DNA from: Terrimonas sp.
GTDB taxonomy: Bacteria; Bacteroidota; Bacteroidia; Chitinophagales; Chitinophagaceae
Direction of reading: 5' to 3'
DNA length: 64,000 bases
Assembly (NCBI GenBank): GCA_016125075.1
Contig: WGMO01000026.1
Location: forward strand, 1-64,000
The notes beneath the pieces were generated by a model. It had not been told where the DNA came from, did no database searches, and saw only the letters and a program-made list of their open reading frames with translations. Below, piece by piece: positions 50,771-60,180 of the stretch (the stretch's first letter is position 1; the number at the start of each line of letters is the position of its first letter). A program made the translations under genes and the position numbers.

Positions 50771-53700
50771 TCAGAGCGGCTGTAACTGCTTAAACAGGTC
50801 AATTTTCGTTGATTCAACCTGTTGCTGGTAAGCTTTCCAGGGTCCGCTGAAAAAAGTATTGAGTTGCCCTGCCAGGTTGCCGACCGCCTGCTCGGCATTT
50901 TTCACCAGTTCCTCTTCGTGCGTTCCCGGGGCAACATCTTTTGCCAGTATATACTGCCTGGGCATTCTCAGCATATTCATGATCGTTAGGTCGGTTGAAC
51001 GGGTCAGCCCCTGCCGGTTATCGGGTTTGCCAAATATCATTTCCCGGAAGGAAGTCAGTTCTTTCTGCATGGCAGTTGTTGATTTCCGGAGCGAATCGAT
51101 ATCTTTTCCCTTAAGGTCTTTTAACTGCGCCGTCATCTTGTTACAAATTTCTTCGGCATCATTCAACCGGTCAATGATATCGGTAAGCTTTTCGGCTGTT
51201 GGTTGTAAGCGATCCAGCATTTTACGTTGCGCCATTTTAACCGCATACTGTTCGCCGATCCTGGGGTCTGCCTTGATCGTTACCTGAACAGAATCACTAT
51301 CCCCGCCGTAATGCAAAACCAGTTTATAGGTTCCCGGAAGAACCGTATAGCCGCCGGGTTCTGGTGAACCGGGACTGGGTTTTGGCGAACCGGGTTGTCG
51401 TTCCCCTTTTTCTTCCATGCCCCAGTACATCCTGTTGAAACCACTGTCTGCCATCCATTGCAGGTTCCTGATCAGTTCATTTTTGTCGTTATAGATTTTC
51501 ACCTTTACACTGTCGCCTCTGTTCGCATTCCTGCCATTATTGCCCTGGCCGCCGAACTGTCCCCGGCCCCCACCTCTAGGTGCAACTGCCGCGGGCCTGT
51601 TATTACCGGGGGCTTCATTACTGGCTGTCATATTTCTTTTTGGCTTTTGGACGGGGTTCAGGAAAAAACTGACCGGCGCACCTCTTCTCCTGTTTTCTGC
51701 ATCCCAAAGTCCGTTAACGCTCCATTCATAACCGGTTGCGGCCCTGTACTGGGCCTGGTAGGTATCGGGAGTTGCAAAGACAGTGATCGGGCTATCGATA
51801 TCATTTCCATTGGCAGCTGCAATGGCCCTTAAGGGGCGGATATCATCCAGTACCCAAAGTGATCTTCCAAAAGTGGCTATTACAAGGTCGGCTTCCCTTT
51901 CCTGTATGGCCAGATCATATGTGGACACAGAAGGATAGCCGTTCTTCCATTGCTGGAAACTAGACCCGTTGTCAAAACTGATCCAGAGACCGTGCTCTGT
52001 TCCTACAAAAAGCAGGTTCTTTTCTACCGGGTCCTGCAGGGCACACAAAGCATACCCCTTTACTTTATTTTCATCGACAATGCGGCTCCATGTTTTACCA
52101 TAATCGGTAGAACGGAAAATATAGGGTTTGAAATCTCCCCTGCGGTAATCGTTGGCAATTACCAGCACTTCACCGGCATTATATTTTGAGGCCCGGATCT
52201 GTGGTATCCAGGCACCTACGGGCAGGCCCGGAATTTTTCCCCTGAAATTGATCCAGTTTTTCCCCCCGTCTTTTGTCAGTTGAAGGTTCCCGTCATCGGT
52301 TCCCACCCAGATCAAACCTTTTTCCAGCGGAGAGGGTTCAATACAGAGGATGGTATTATAATTTTCTGCGCCTGTAATATCAAGGGTTAGCCCTCCATTT
52401 TCATCCTGCTTCTGTTGCTCCTTGTTGTTGGTGCTGAGGTCCGGGGAGATGATTTCCCAGTCGGCGCCCTTGTCGGTGCTTTTATGAACAAACTGGCTGC
52501 CGAAATAGATGGTCTGGTGGTCAAACGGGTCCTGGGCGATAGCGGCATTCCAGTTAAAACGCAACCTGATGGAAGTATCAGCAGTAAAAGGCCGGATATA
52601 CCAGCTTTCTCCCGTTTTCCAGTTTCTTCTTCCCACATTTCCCTGTTGGCTCATACTGTACACCCAACTGGCATCATCCGGATCGGGCATTACATCAAAA
52701 CCGTCGCCGCCCCCAATATTGTCCCAGTAATAATTCCTGATCCCCCCGTTGATCCAGGTATAAGCAGGGCCATGCCAGCTTCCGTTATCCTGCATACCCC
52801 CCATTACATGATAGGGGAGTTCATTGTCGGTATTGATATGGTAGAACTGGCCCACGGGGATCTTTTCGTCAAAGACCCAGTTCATGCCGCGGTCTCTTGA
52901 AATGCCTATGCCGCCGTCATTTCCTTCAATGATAAAATTCGGGTCCTCCGGGTTGATCCACCAGGCATGGTGGTCGGGATGTATTCCGCTATAAGGGATC
53001 AGGGTATTGAAGGATTTGCCGCCATCCTCACTCATGGTTACTGTGGAGTGGATATCATAGATGCGGTTTTCATTTTTGGGGTCTACATATATTTCCTGGA
53101 AGTAGAAAGGCCGGTCGGTAACCTGGGAGGGGTTACTGTTTACCAGTTGCCAGGTAAAGCCCCCGTCATCACTCCGGTAAAAACCATTTTTTGAAGCTTC
53201 CACTTTTGCATACACCCTACCGGCCAGGCTGCGGGCAAAGGCAATGCCGATCCTTCCCAATTCACCTTTGGGCATCCCTTCTTTTTCTGTCAATTTTTTC
53301 CAGGTCTTACCACCATCCACGGTGATATATAAACCGCTGCCGGGGCCCCCGCTTTTTGAACTGTAGGGGGTGCGGTAAAACTGCCACATATTCGCGATCA
53401 GTTTATTCGGGTTGAAGGGGTCCATCACGAGGTCTGCACAACCGGTCGTATCATTGGTTTTCAAAATTTGTTTCCAGGTATCACCGCCATCCGTTGTTTT
53501 CCATACCCCTTTTTCCGGGTGGGGCGCATAGGGATTACCGATAGCACCTGCATACACGATATCCGGGTTTACAGGATCGATAACAATACGGTGGATACAT
53601 ATTGTTTTCTCGAGTCCCATTGCTTTCCAGGTTTTACCCCCATCCAGTGATTTGAAGATTCCACCACCGAGGTTCATTGAATTGCGGGGATTCCCTTCCC

Positions 53701-54019
53701 CTGTTCCCACCCATATAACATCGGTATTGCTTTGCTGAATGGCCACGGAGCCAATATTCAATAAGGACTGTTCGTCGAATACCGGTGTCCAGTTGGCGCC
53801 GGCATTGGTTGTTTTCCAAACTCCCCCGGAGGCAGCCCCCAGATAGATGGTTTTTGGATCCCGGATAACTGCATCGATGGCAGTAATACGCCCGCTCATT
53901 CCTGCTGGTCCGATATTCCTGGGTTTCCAGTTTTTCAGGTCATCCAGGCTGAACTTTTGGGCCATGGCCATAGCGGCGGAAAACAGGAGTACTGAAGCGG
54001 TAGAAATATATTTTCTCAT
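50771..54019 (-). CDS. Secreted VPS10/sortilin-like beta-propeller protein
   Basis: 1082 residues. Signal peptide ends AAMAMAQ. The N-terminal two-thirds are BNR/Asp-box-like repeats of SxDGGxTW type (KSLDGGKTWKAM, KTTDGGDTWKQ, TVDGGKTWKKL, RSDDGGFTWQLV, KSTDKGADWEI, RSTDYGKTWSR), predicted to be a large sortilin-type propeller. A Pro/Gly/Arg-rich linker (about 815-845: APRGGGRGQFGGQGNNGRN) leads to a C-terminal part with a beta domain and long helices. Annotated relatives are called 'glycosyl hydrolase', but I see no catalytic motif. Probably periplasmic or extracellular; ligand unknown. Confidence 0.82.
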   Translation of the reverse strand: MRKYISTASVLLFSAAMAMAQKFSLDDLKNWKPRNIGPAGMSGRITAIDAVIRDPKTIYLGAASGGVWKTTNAGANWTPVFDEQSLLNIGSVAIQQSNTDVIWVGTGEGNPRNSMNLGGGIFKSLDGGKTWKAMGLEKTICIHRIVIDPVNPDIVYAGAIGNPYAPHPEKGVWKTTDGGDTWKQILKTNDTTGCADLVMDPFNPNKLIANMWQFYRTPYSSKSGGPGSGLYITVDGGKTWKKLTEKEGMPKGELGRIGIAFARSLAGRVYAKVEASKNGFYRSDDGGFTWQLVNSNPSQVTDRPFYFQEIYVDPKNENRIYDIHSTVTMSEDGGKSFNTLIPYSGIHPDHHAWWINPEDPNFIIEGNDGGIGISRDRGMNWVFDEKIPVGQFYHINTDNELPYHVMGGMQDNGSWHGPAYTWINGGIRNYYWDNIGGGDGFDVMPDPDDASWVYSMSQQGNVGRRNWKTGESWYIRPFTADTSIRLRFNWNAAIAQDPFDHQTIYFGSQFVHKSTDKGADWEIISPDLSTNNKEQQKQDENGGLTLDITGAENYNTILCIEPSPLEKGLIWVGTDDGNLQLTKDGGKNWINFRGKIPGLPVGAWIPQIRASKYNAGEVLVIANDYRRGDFKPYIFRSTDYGKTWSRIVDENKVKGYALCALQDPVEKNLLFVGTEHGLWISFDNGSSFQQWKNGYPSVSTYDLAIQEREADLVIATFGRSLWVLDDIRPLRAIAAANGNDIDSPITVFATPDTYQAQYRAATGYEWSVNGLWDAENRRRGAPVSFFLNPVQKPKRNMTASNEAPGNNRPAAVAPRGGGRGQFGGQGNNGRNANRGDSVKVKIYNDKNELIRNLQWMADSGFNRMYWGMEEKGERQPGSPKPSPGSPEPGGYTVLPGTYKLVLHYGGDSDSVQVTIKADPRIGEQYAVKMAQRKMLDRLQPTAEKLTDIIDRLNDAEEICNKMTAQLKDLKGKDIDSLRKSTTAMQKELTSFREMIFGKPDNRQGLTRSTDLTIMNMLRMPRQYILAKDVAPGTHEEELVKNAEQAVGNLAGQLNTFFSGPWKAYQQQVESTKIDLFKQLQPL

Positions 54020-54102
54020 TACAGTGATTTTGTGCGATAAACTTAGTCAAAAACCATCTGCCGGAAAAATGTAATCGATGAGCGGTTGGTGCAGGCGGGA
54101 TG

Positions 54103-54140
54103 ATAAAAAAACGCTTCCGGGAGTGGAAGCGTTTTTTTAT
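54103..54140. terminator. Bidirectional terminator after msrB
   Basis: AAAAAAACGCTTCC (54105-54118) and GGAAGCGTTTTTTT (54125-54138) form a perfect 14-bp stem with T-runs on both strands. It ends msrB (minus) 24 bp after its stop; the sortilin-like gene starts just beyond. Confidence 0.9.
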
Positions 54141-54163
54141 CAATATACTTTTAGTTTGTCGGC

Positions 54164-54733
54164 TTATTGCCGGCTCTTATTGTAATCTTCTTCGGCCTTT
54201 TTTGCCTTTGCGAAATCAAGCACGACGCCATTGATACAATACCGGAGGCCGGTTGGGGGAGGGCCATCTTCAAATACATGTCCCAGGTGTGATTTGCACC
54301 GGCCACATTGTACTTCCGTCCTGTTCATGCCATGCGAATGGTCGGGGGTATAAATAATACTTTCCTTGCTGATGGGCTCATAGAAACTGGGCCAGCCACA
54401 GCCGCTTTCAAATTTCGTATCACTTTTGAACAAAGGGTTTCCGCATACGGCACAATAATAAGTACCCACTTCATTGAATTTTTCAAACTTACTGCTCCAG
54501 GGTCTTTCTGTGCCTTTCAGACGGGCCACCTGGTAAACATCGCTGGGTAATATCTTTTGCCATTCTGTATCGCTGATATCAACTTTCGAGGTATCGGTAT
54601 TGGAATAAACAGGCGATTTTTTCTCAGTACTGTCCATATTTGCGGGTTTTGAATGATTGGATTGGGAATAACTGCATTGTTGTAACAAGGTTGCCATCAG
54701 CACAATAATCATATTGATTCTAAGCATTTTCAT
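54164..54733 (-). CDS. msrB: Peptide methionine-(R)-S-oxide reductase, lipoprotein form
   Basis: 189 residues from ATG 54733. Lipoprotein-like signal ending LLQQC (Cys about 20), then the MsrB domain (about 65-180). Zn-binding Cys pairs CAVCGNPLF and CGRCKSHLGHVF, and the catalytic Cys in GLRYCINGVVLDF. It reduces the R-form of oxidised methionine, here probably in the periplasm or on the membrane. The second (resolving) Cys is not evident. A TAAATTTG box lies at 54746-54753 on this strand. Confidence 0.93.
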   Translation of the reverse strand: MKMLRINMIIVLMATLLQQCSYSQSNHSKPANMDSTEKKSPVYSNTDTSKVDISDTEWQKILPSDVYQVARLKGTERPWSSKFEKFNEVGTYYCAVCGNPLFKSDTKFESGCGWPSFYEPISKESIIYTPDHSHGMNRTEVQCGRCKSHLGHVFEDGPPPTGLRYCINGVVLDFAKAKKAEEDYNKSRQ

Positions 54734-54918
54734 TGTATTCTTTAACAAATTTACGAAGTGTTGGTTGGCTTGGTTTGTCCTTATGCTGACAGGGCCATTC
54801 TATTAACATTTCATTATCAACTATCTTGCTGGCTAACAACTGTTAATACCTGTTCAGCCCCTCCAATGAATTTCAACCAAAACTTTCATTTATCATATCA
54901 TCTTTACGTTTGGAACAT

Positions 54919-54926
54919 TATATTTG
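54919..54926 (+). promoter_or_regulatory. -7 box of adk
   Basis: TATATTTG matches TAnnTTTG, 25 nt before the adk start. A second match TACGTTTG is at 54905-54912; which one is used cannot be told. Confidence 0.45.
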
Positions 54927-54951
54927 TCGTTCACGCAACAGACAACCGCTT

Positions 54952-55536
54952 ATGTTTAATTTGGTATTATTTGGCCCTCCGGGTAGTGGAAAAGGAACGC
55001 AATCAGAGAGGCTGGTTGAAAAATATGGTTTTTTTCATCTTTCCACGGGCAACCTGCTCCGGGAAGAGATCGCCAATAAGACGCCTTTAGGTATTGAAGC
55101 TAAAAAATTCATGGACCATGGACAACTGGTTCCTGATGAAGTGGTGATTGGCATGGTGGATTCATTTTTTGATAAACATAAGGATGCCCCGGGTTTCCTG
55201 TTTGATGGTTTTCCCAGGACGGTGGCCCAGGCCCAGGCGCTTGACCGTTTGCTGGATCTCCGGAAAACCGAGATCAGGGTGGTGCTGGCCCTGGATGTCA
55301 GCGAGGAAGAATTGGTATCCCGCCTTCTGAACAGGGGAAAGACATCTGGCCGGAGTGATGATACCAATGAAGAAGTGATCCGGAAAAGATTTTTGGTGTA
55401 CAGCAACGATACGGCTCCCGTGGCGGAATATTATAAGAAAGCGAAAAAATTCAAATCGATTGAAGGGGAAGGTTCGGTGGATGAAATATTTGCAGCACTT
55501 CGCCAGGCGATTGATAAGACCATGGCGGAGGTATAA
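54952..55536 (+). CDS. adk: Adenylate kinase
   Basis: 194 residues from ATG 54952 (MFNLVLFGPPGSGKGTQ), with Walker A GPPGSGKGT, AMP-binding STGNLLREE, FDGFPRTVAQAQAL and the lid region LLNRGKTSGRSDDTNEEVIRKR. The lid is short and lacks Zn-binding Cys, the short-form type. Reaction: AMP + ATP to 2 ADP. The frame extends 14 codons upstream but these match no adenylate kinase. Confidence 0.97.
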   Translation: MFNLVLFGPPGSGKGTQSERLVEKYGFFHLSTGNLLREEIANKTPLGIEAKKFMDHGQLVPDEVVIGMVDSFFDKHKDAPGFLFDGFPRTVAQAQALDRLLDLRKTEIRVVLALDVSEEELVSRLLNRGKTSGRSDDTNEEVIRKRFLVYSNDTAPVAEYYKKAKKFKSIEGEGSVDEIFAALRQAIDKTMAEV

Positions 55537-55561
55537 AGCTTATTCAGGCTAACTGTTTCAT

Positions 55562-55588
55562 ATCCCGTACAAACGGGATTTTTTTTTG
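55562..55588 (+). terminator. Terminator after adk
   Basis: ATCCCGT (55562-55568), loop ACAA, ACGGGAT (55573-55579), followed by a run of T. Confidence 0.85.
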
Positions 55589-55626
55589 GCTGTATATTTA
55601 GATAATTTCAGAAAGAATTAAAACGA

Positions 55627-56100
55627 ATGACGGAAGAAAAGATACAATTCCTGCAAAATGATTATCTCGGCCTGGTCAGGAAGATTGATCCTGCTGTAAC
55701 AGCGCTATGGGGTAAAATGAATGCCCAGCAGATGGTTGAACATGTGACTGCTTTCTTTAAGATTTCAAGTGGCAGGCTGGTATTCCCCCTGGTAACCCCT
55801 TCCGATCAGCTTGCCCGGTACAGGGAATTCCTGATGAGCGAGAAACCTTTTCGGGAAAATACCAGGGCGCCTGCCAGCATTTTACCGGATGAACCGCTTC
55901 CCTTACGGAATGCCAGTATGGAAGCGGCGATACAGGGGCTTGACAAGTCCGTAGCAGAATTCTTTGCCTGTTTCAAAGAGGATGCAGGAAAGAAAACCCT
56001 GCATCCCGTTTTTGGTGAACTCAATTTTTTAGAATGGGTTCAACTGCATCACAAACATGTGACCCATCATTTAAGACAGTTTGCGGTGCCGGTTTTATAA
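55627..56100 (+). CDS. DinB-superfamily / DUF1569 protein
   Basis: 157 residues. Four-helix bundle pattern of the DinB-like superfamily, with possible metal histidines in QQMVEHVTAFF and in the C-terminal HHKHVTHHLRQF, and WGKMNAQQM near the start as in DUF1569. Enzymatic role unknown; relatives act as thiol-dependent transferases or have no known function. Transcribed alone after the adk terminator. Confidence 0.75.
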   Translation: MTEEKIQFLQNDYLGLVRKIDPAVTALWGKMNAQQMVEHVTAFFKISSGRLVFPLVTPSDQLARYREFLMSEKPFRENTRAPASILPDEPLPLRNASMEAAIQGLDKSVAEFFACFKEDAGKKTLHPVFGELNFLEWVQLHHKHVTHHLRQFAVPVL

Positions 56101-56105
56101 AAACC

Positions 56106-56570
56106 CTATTGCTTCAAAATTTCTTTGGCCCTTTCAATACTGCTTAAAACGTTCTCTTTCATTTTTTCAGCTTTCCTTTTCTCTGATTCCAGGTATTGAA
56201 TCCTTAAGTCGGGGTTTTCGCTGGCAGAGTCCGGAACAAATTCTGACATCCATTTGTCCATCGCCATGGCGGCATACTGCAGGGATTCCAGCAGGCTGTC
56301 GAGGGTTGTTTTGAGCGCAACGCTTCCCTGCCGGGCTGCGGCAGGAAGTTTTGCCAGGGAATCCAGTTGTAGCTGGACAAGGGATTGATACCCCTTCAGT
56401 TTACCCATTTTAGGCATGGCGATATTATGGGCTTCCATAACATCACGGTACAGGGAATCTTCTTTTGTTTTCGGGCCTTCCGTGGCCGGGTTCTGCGGTT
56501 GCTGTGTGCTGTTGTTGCAGGCAGCTATAATAAATGAAAAAAGGATTGCTGAAATAAATAATTTGTACAT
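56106..56570 (-). CDS. Hypothetical lipoprotein
   Basis: 154 residues from ATG 56570. Lipoprotein signal MYKLFISAILFSFIIAAC. The mature part is helical and charged (KTTLDSLLESLQYAAMAMDK; YLESEKRKAEKMKENVLSS), likely with coiled-coil segments, and begins with a Gln/Asn/Pro-rich linker. No family recognised. It follows the OM-protein gene on the same strand after 41 bp. Confidence 0.65.
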   Translation of the reverse strand: MYKLFISAILFSFIIAACNNSTQQPQNPATEGPKTKEDSLYRDVMEAHNIAMPKMGKLKGYQSLVQLQLDSLAKLPAAARQGSVALKTTLDSLLESLQYAAMAMDKWMSEFVPDSASENPDLRIQYLESEKRKAEKMKENVLSSIERAKEILKQ

Positions 56571-56611
56571 CACTATTATTTTTTAAGTTATAAAATTACA
56601 TCATAAGCGCT

Positions 56612-57508
56612 TTAAAAGGCATAACTAACATGTGCCATCGTTTTAAGAGTTGATCTTGTCTGGCCATCTGCAAAGTTTTGTGTAAGCGGTAACCGGACGT
56701 TGCAACCAACTGATATCTTTCCGAATCCGAATTCTGCTCCCAGTGAAGCCATTAGGAGTGAGCCTCCTGTTAAATCAATTTTTGCTCCTGTAAGCTCGCT
56801 TTTTCGGGATTGTTCGTAAGTGATGCCCAGGTTAGGGCTTGTAATGATTTTCTTTGACTGTAAACTATAGTAAACAAAACTGTTGGCCGTAAATTTGTTT
56901 CCAAAATGGTATTCCTCTCTGTTTGTTGAATTGATTTTATAACCTGCCGTCGTATTGATTCCCCAATTCCCGACGGTGATATGGTGCATAAGGTTTAACA
57001 ATATGTCTGTACTACCCGAGCCTCTTTGGGTATTGGCAACCGCTGCTATATCCGGATCGCCCTCTTCAATGGCAAATGACCCGGTTGCGAGTTTTAAACC
57101 CACACCTGCATACAATTGCTGGGTAAAACGGGGGGATGATTGGCTAAACAACTGATAGTTGACCAATACAGCCAAATCGCCTATACCCTGAAGGTCAGTA
57201 ACACCTGCATCAGAAACCTGGTGATTAAAAGTATAGGGAAGAATGGCAAGGACCTGGAATTTTCTGGATAGGTTCCATCCCGCCCAAAGCTCAAGGGTTT
57301 CATACCGGTCATTGCTAAATTCATTTGGATCATCCTTAAGCCGCGTATTAAACGACCCATACTGATAACGCAATCCAATAAAGTGATGTTTAAAATGCGG
57401 TAATAGTCCGATATAATAATTTCCTAAACTGCATCCGCATATTTCGCAGGCATTGACAGTAGCAGGAACAGCAAAAGAAATGAGCAGCACACTCAAAATT
57501 TTTTTCAT
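56612..57508 (-). CDS. Outer-membrane protein with CEICGC motif
   Basis: 298 residues. Signal peptide ends VNA, and the mature protein begins CEICGCSLGNYYIGLLP, then a barrel pattern of amphipathic strands (HFIGLRYQYGSFN, LWAGWNLSRKFQVLAILPY, INTTAGYKINSTN, ending in TLKMAHVSYAF-like strand). The CxxCxC motif right after cleavage suggests metal or heme handling, or lipidation of the first Cys. Related proteins lie near metal-transport genes in Bacteroidota. It is followed by the 154-residue lipoprotein and preceded by the 124-residue small membrane protein on the same strand. Confidence 0.7.
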   Translation of the reverse strand: MKKILSVLLISFAVPATVNACEICGCSLGNYYIGLLPHFKHHFIGLRYQYGSFNTRLKDDPNEFSNDRYETLELWAGWNLSRKFQVLAILPYTFNHQVSDAGVTDLQGIGDLAVLVNYQLFSQSSPRFTQQLYAGVGLKLATGSFAIEEGDPDIAAVANTQRGSGSTDILLNLMHHITVGNWGINTTAGYKINSTNREEYHFGNKFTANSFVYYSLQSKKIITSPNLGITYEQSRKSELTGAKIDLTGGSLLMASLGAEFGFGKISVGCNVRLPLTQNFADGQTRSTLKTMAHVSYAF

Positions 57509-57586
57509 CTTGAATAAGTATTACTTTTTAGAAATTGAAATACACGACGACCTCTTACAGATTTGTAAAAGGTCAAAAATGATATC

Positions 57587-57961
57587 TCAAACCAGCGGGG
57601 GATGAAAAATAAAAGTAGGCTGATCGAATGTACGGGTATCTGAGAAGGTAAAGTATTCTGTTTTTTCAATTCCCGGTAAAAATTCGGGGAGGAGGAAATA
57701 AGTCCTTGCTGAAATAACCTCTGTTTTGTTTGCCAGCTTCAAAGCAGGGGATTTCTGCTCTTTATTCTCCTGTTGCTGGATCTTTTTCATCAGCTGACAC
57801 TGGCCATTACAATGCAACTGGGGCTTGTACTTATTGATACAGTTCCTGGCATAGGCCGCTGTATTGATACGGTAATCCAATACCAGTATCGCCTGGTAAA
57901 AACTGCTGGCCATGAAACTGACCAGTAAAATAAAAGCCGCAATTTTTTTTCCTGTCTCCAT
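57587..57961 (-). CDS. Small membrane-anchored protein with CxGxC motif
   Basis: 124 residues from ATG 57961. One N-terminal membrane helix (KKIAAFILLVSFMASSFYQAI), then YARNCINKYKPQLHCNGQCQLMKKIQQQ with three Cys and His in a putative metal-binding loop, and a hydrophilic tail. It lies 78 bp upstream of the CEICGC protein gene on the same strand, so the two may act together in metal handling. The longer frame start is not supported. Function not established. Confidence 0.65.
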   Translation of the reverse strand: METGKKIAAFILLVSFMASSFYQAILVLDYRINTAAYARNCINKYKPQLHCNGQCQLMKKIQQQENKEQKSPALKLANKTEVISARTYFLLPEFLPGIEKTEYFTFSDTRTFDQPTFIFHPPLV

Positions 57962-58064
57962 CCGGATGTTAGGCAAAGCTAGTCCAAAATGAAAAAAAAG
58001 AAGTTGATGGAAATCATATCCATGAAAATTGGTTTTTTCAAAATCATATAACATGAACAATTGT

Positions 58065-58072
58065 TAGCTTTG
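58065..58072 (+). promoter_or_regulatory. -7 box of paaZ
   Basis: TAGCTTTG matches TAnnTTTG and lies 18 nt before the start codon. No -33 element is clear. Confidence 0.45.
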
Positions 58073-58090
58073 AAAAAATAAAATGCGGTA

Positions 58091-60169
58091 ATGAATAAAC
58101 TGGAAAATTATGTGGCGGGAAAATGGATAACCGGCGATGGGGATGGCCAGGTCTTATACAATGCGGTTAATGGTGAACCCATCATTGCAGCCACATCAAA
58201 AGGGCTGGACTTTAAGGGGATGACCGAATATGCCCGAACGGTGGGTAACCCAAATCTCCGGAAAATGACATTTCATGAACGGGGCAGGATGTTGAAGGCC
58301 CTGGCTTTTTATTTGCAGGACCATCTCCCGGAACTATATGCTATCTCCTACAAAACGGGTGCTACAAAGGCCGACAGCTGGGTGGATATTGAGGGTGGTA
58401 TCGGGAACCTTTTTGCCAATTCCTCTTTGCGCAGGAAATTTCCCGATGAGATATTCTGTATCGATGGGGAACCGCATATGCTGGGGAAGAACAATAGCTT
58501 CATGGGAACACATATCCTGGTCCCCCGGGAAGGGGTGGCCATCCATATCAATGCTTTTAATTTCCCGGTATGGGGGATGCTGGAAAAATGCGCCGTGAAC
58601 TGGCTGGCCGGTATGCCGGCTATTGTGAAACCGGCTACCATTACTTCCTACCTGACAGAAGCCGTGGTTAAAAAGATCATTGCTTCCGGTATCCTGCCCG
58701 AAGGGGCTTTACAACTGATCTGTGGTGCCGCCGGCGATTTATTGGACCATGTTACTTCACAGGATGTGGTCAGTTTTACAGGGTCGGCCACAACAGGTCT
58801 GATGCTGAAACAAACAAAAGCCATTTTCGAAAATAATGTTCCCTTCAATATGGAAGCGGATTCCCTGAACTGTATTGTGCTGGGTGCTGATGTAGAGCCC
58901 GGTATGCCGGAATGGGAGGTCTTTATCAAAGAGGTAAGGAGGGAGATGACCCTGAAGGCAGGACAGCGCTGTACGGGTATCCGCAGAATTTTTGTACCCA
59001 ACAACAAACTGGAGGGAGTGATTCAGGCGCTGACGAAATCATTGTTGCAAACCACTATCGGCAACCCCCTGAATGAAAAAGTCAGGATGGGTTCGTTGGC
59101 TGGACATAGCCAGAAGTCCGAAGTGAAAAGCCAGGTGCAGAAATTACTGGCTTCCTCCAAGATTGTGTACGGCAGTCTTGACAGTGTGGAACTGATCGAT
59201 GCGGATGCAGAAAAAGGGGCTTTCCTTTCGCCGCTTTTACTGATGAATGAAAAACCCTTCGACGCCCGGGAAGCGCATGAAGTGGAGGCTTTTGGGCCGG
59301 TCAGTACGGTCATGCCCTATACCACGCAGGAAGAAGCTATCCTGCTGAGTAAATTAGGAAAGGGTTCGCTGGTAACGACCGTGGTAACTGCCGATGAAGC
59401 CATTGCCAGGGACTATGTACTGGGAACTGCTACACACCATGGCAGGATCCTGGTGTTGAACAATGAATGTGCCCGCGAAAATACCGGTCATGGTTCCCCG
59501 TTACCCATGCTGGTGCATGGCGGACCCGGCCGCGCAGGCGGGGGAGAAGAGATGGGAGGGGTAAGGGGGGTAAAGCACTACCTGCAGCGTACGGCGATAC
59601 AGGGATCCCCTTCCATGATAACGGCCATCACCCATGTATTTCAGCCCTATGCAAAAGGAAAGGCTCCGGAGGTGCATCCCTTTAAAAAATATTTCGAGGA
59701 ATTACAGATCGGTGACCAGATCCTTACCGAAAAAAGGCTGATTACATCAGCAGACATTGATAAATTTGCCGACCTGAGCGGGGATCATTTCTATGCCCAT
59801 ATCAAAACGACCGATTTTACCGGCACCATGTTTGAACAACAGGTGGCCCATGGTTATTTGATCATGAGCATTGCCGCGGGTTTGTTTGTGGACAGCTATG
59901 AAAAGAACCCGGTCCTGCTGAACTATGGGATCGATGAATTGCGTTTCACCAAACCGGTTTATCCCGGAGCCGAAATATACATCAGGTTTACCTGTAAGGA
60001 AAAACTTCCCAACGACAAACGGGTGGTCATGCACCCGGAAGATGCGAAGCGGGGAGACGATATCGCAAAAGGCATCGTTAAATGGTTGGTGGAAATACTC
60101 GACACCAGCGAGGATCCGGTGGTAGGAGTGGCCACGATCCTGACCATGGTTAAAATGAAATCACAATAA
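58091..60169 (+). CDS. paaZ: Bifunctional PaaZ: oxepin-CoA hydrolase / semialdehyde dehydrogenase
   Basis: 692 residues. An N-terminal aldehyde-dehydrogenase domain (about 1-520) with FNMEADSLNC (general base Glu) and catalytic Cys294 in KAGQRCTGIR, and a C-terminal MaoC-like hot-dog domain (about 535-685) with SGDHFYAHIK and GTMFEQQVAHGYLIMS. In the phenylacetate pathway it opens the oxepin-CoA ring and oxidises the semialdehyde. Only one more pathway-like gene, an enoyl-CoA hydratase, follows; the epoxidase genes are not in the window. Confidence 0.93.
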   Translation: MNKLENYVAGKWITGDGDGQVLYNAVNGEPIIAATSKGLDFKGMTEYARTVGNPNLRKMTFHERGRMLKALAFYLQDHLPELYAISYKTGATKADSWVDIEGGIGNLFANSSLRRKFPDEIFCIDGEPHMLGKNNSFMGTHILVPREGVAIHINAFNFPVWGMLEKCAVNWLAGMPAIVKPATITSYLTEAVVKKIIASGILPEGALQLICGAAGDLLDHVTSQDVVSFTGSATTGLMLKQTKAIFENNVPFNMEADSLNCIVLGADVEPGMPEWEVFIKEVRREMTLKAGQRCTGIRRIFVPNNKLEGVIQALTKSLLQTTIGNPLNEKVRMGSLAGHSQKSEVKSQVQKLLASSKIVYGSLDSVELIDADAEKGAFLSPLLLMNEKPFDAREAHEVEAFGPVSTVMPYTTQEEAILLSKLGKGSLVTTVVTADEAIARDYVLGTATHHGRILVLNNECARENTGHGSPLPMLVHGGPGRAGGGEEMGGVRGVKHYLQRTAIQGSPSMITAITHVFQPYAKGKAPEVHPFKKYFEELQIGDQILTEKRLITSADIDKFADLSGDHFYAHIKTTDFTGTMFEQQVAHGYLIMSIAAGLFVDSYEKNPVLLNYGIDELRFTKPVYPGAEIYIRFTCKEKLPNDKRVVMHPEDAKRGDDIAKGIVKWLVEILDTSEDPVVGVATILTMVKMKSQ

Positions 60170-60180
60170 TAAATGGAATT

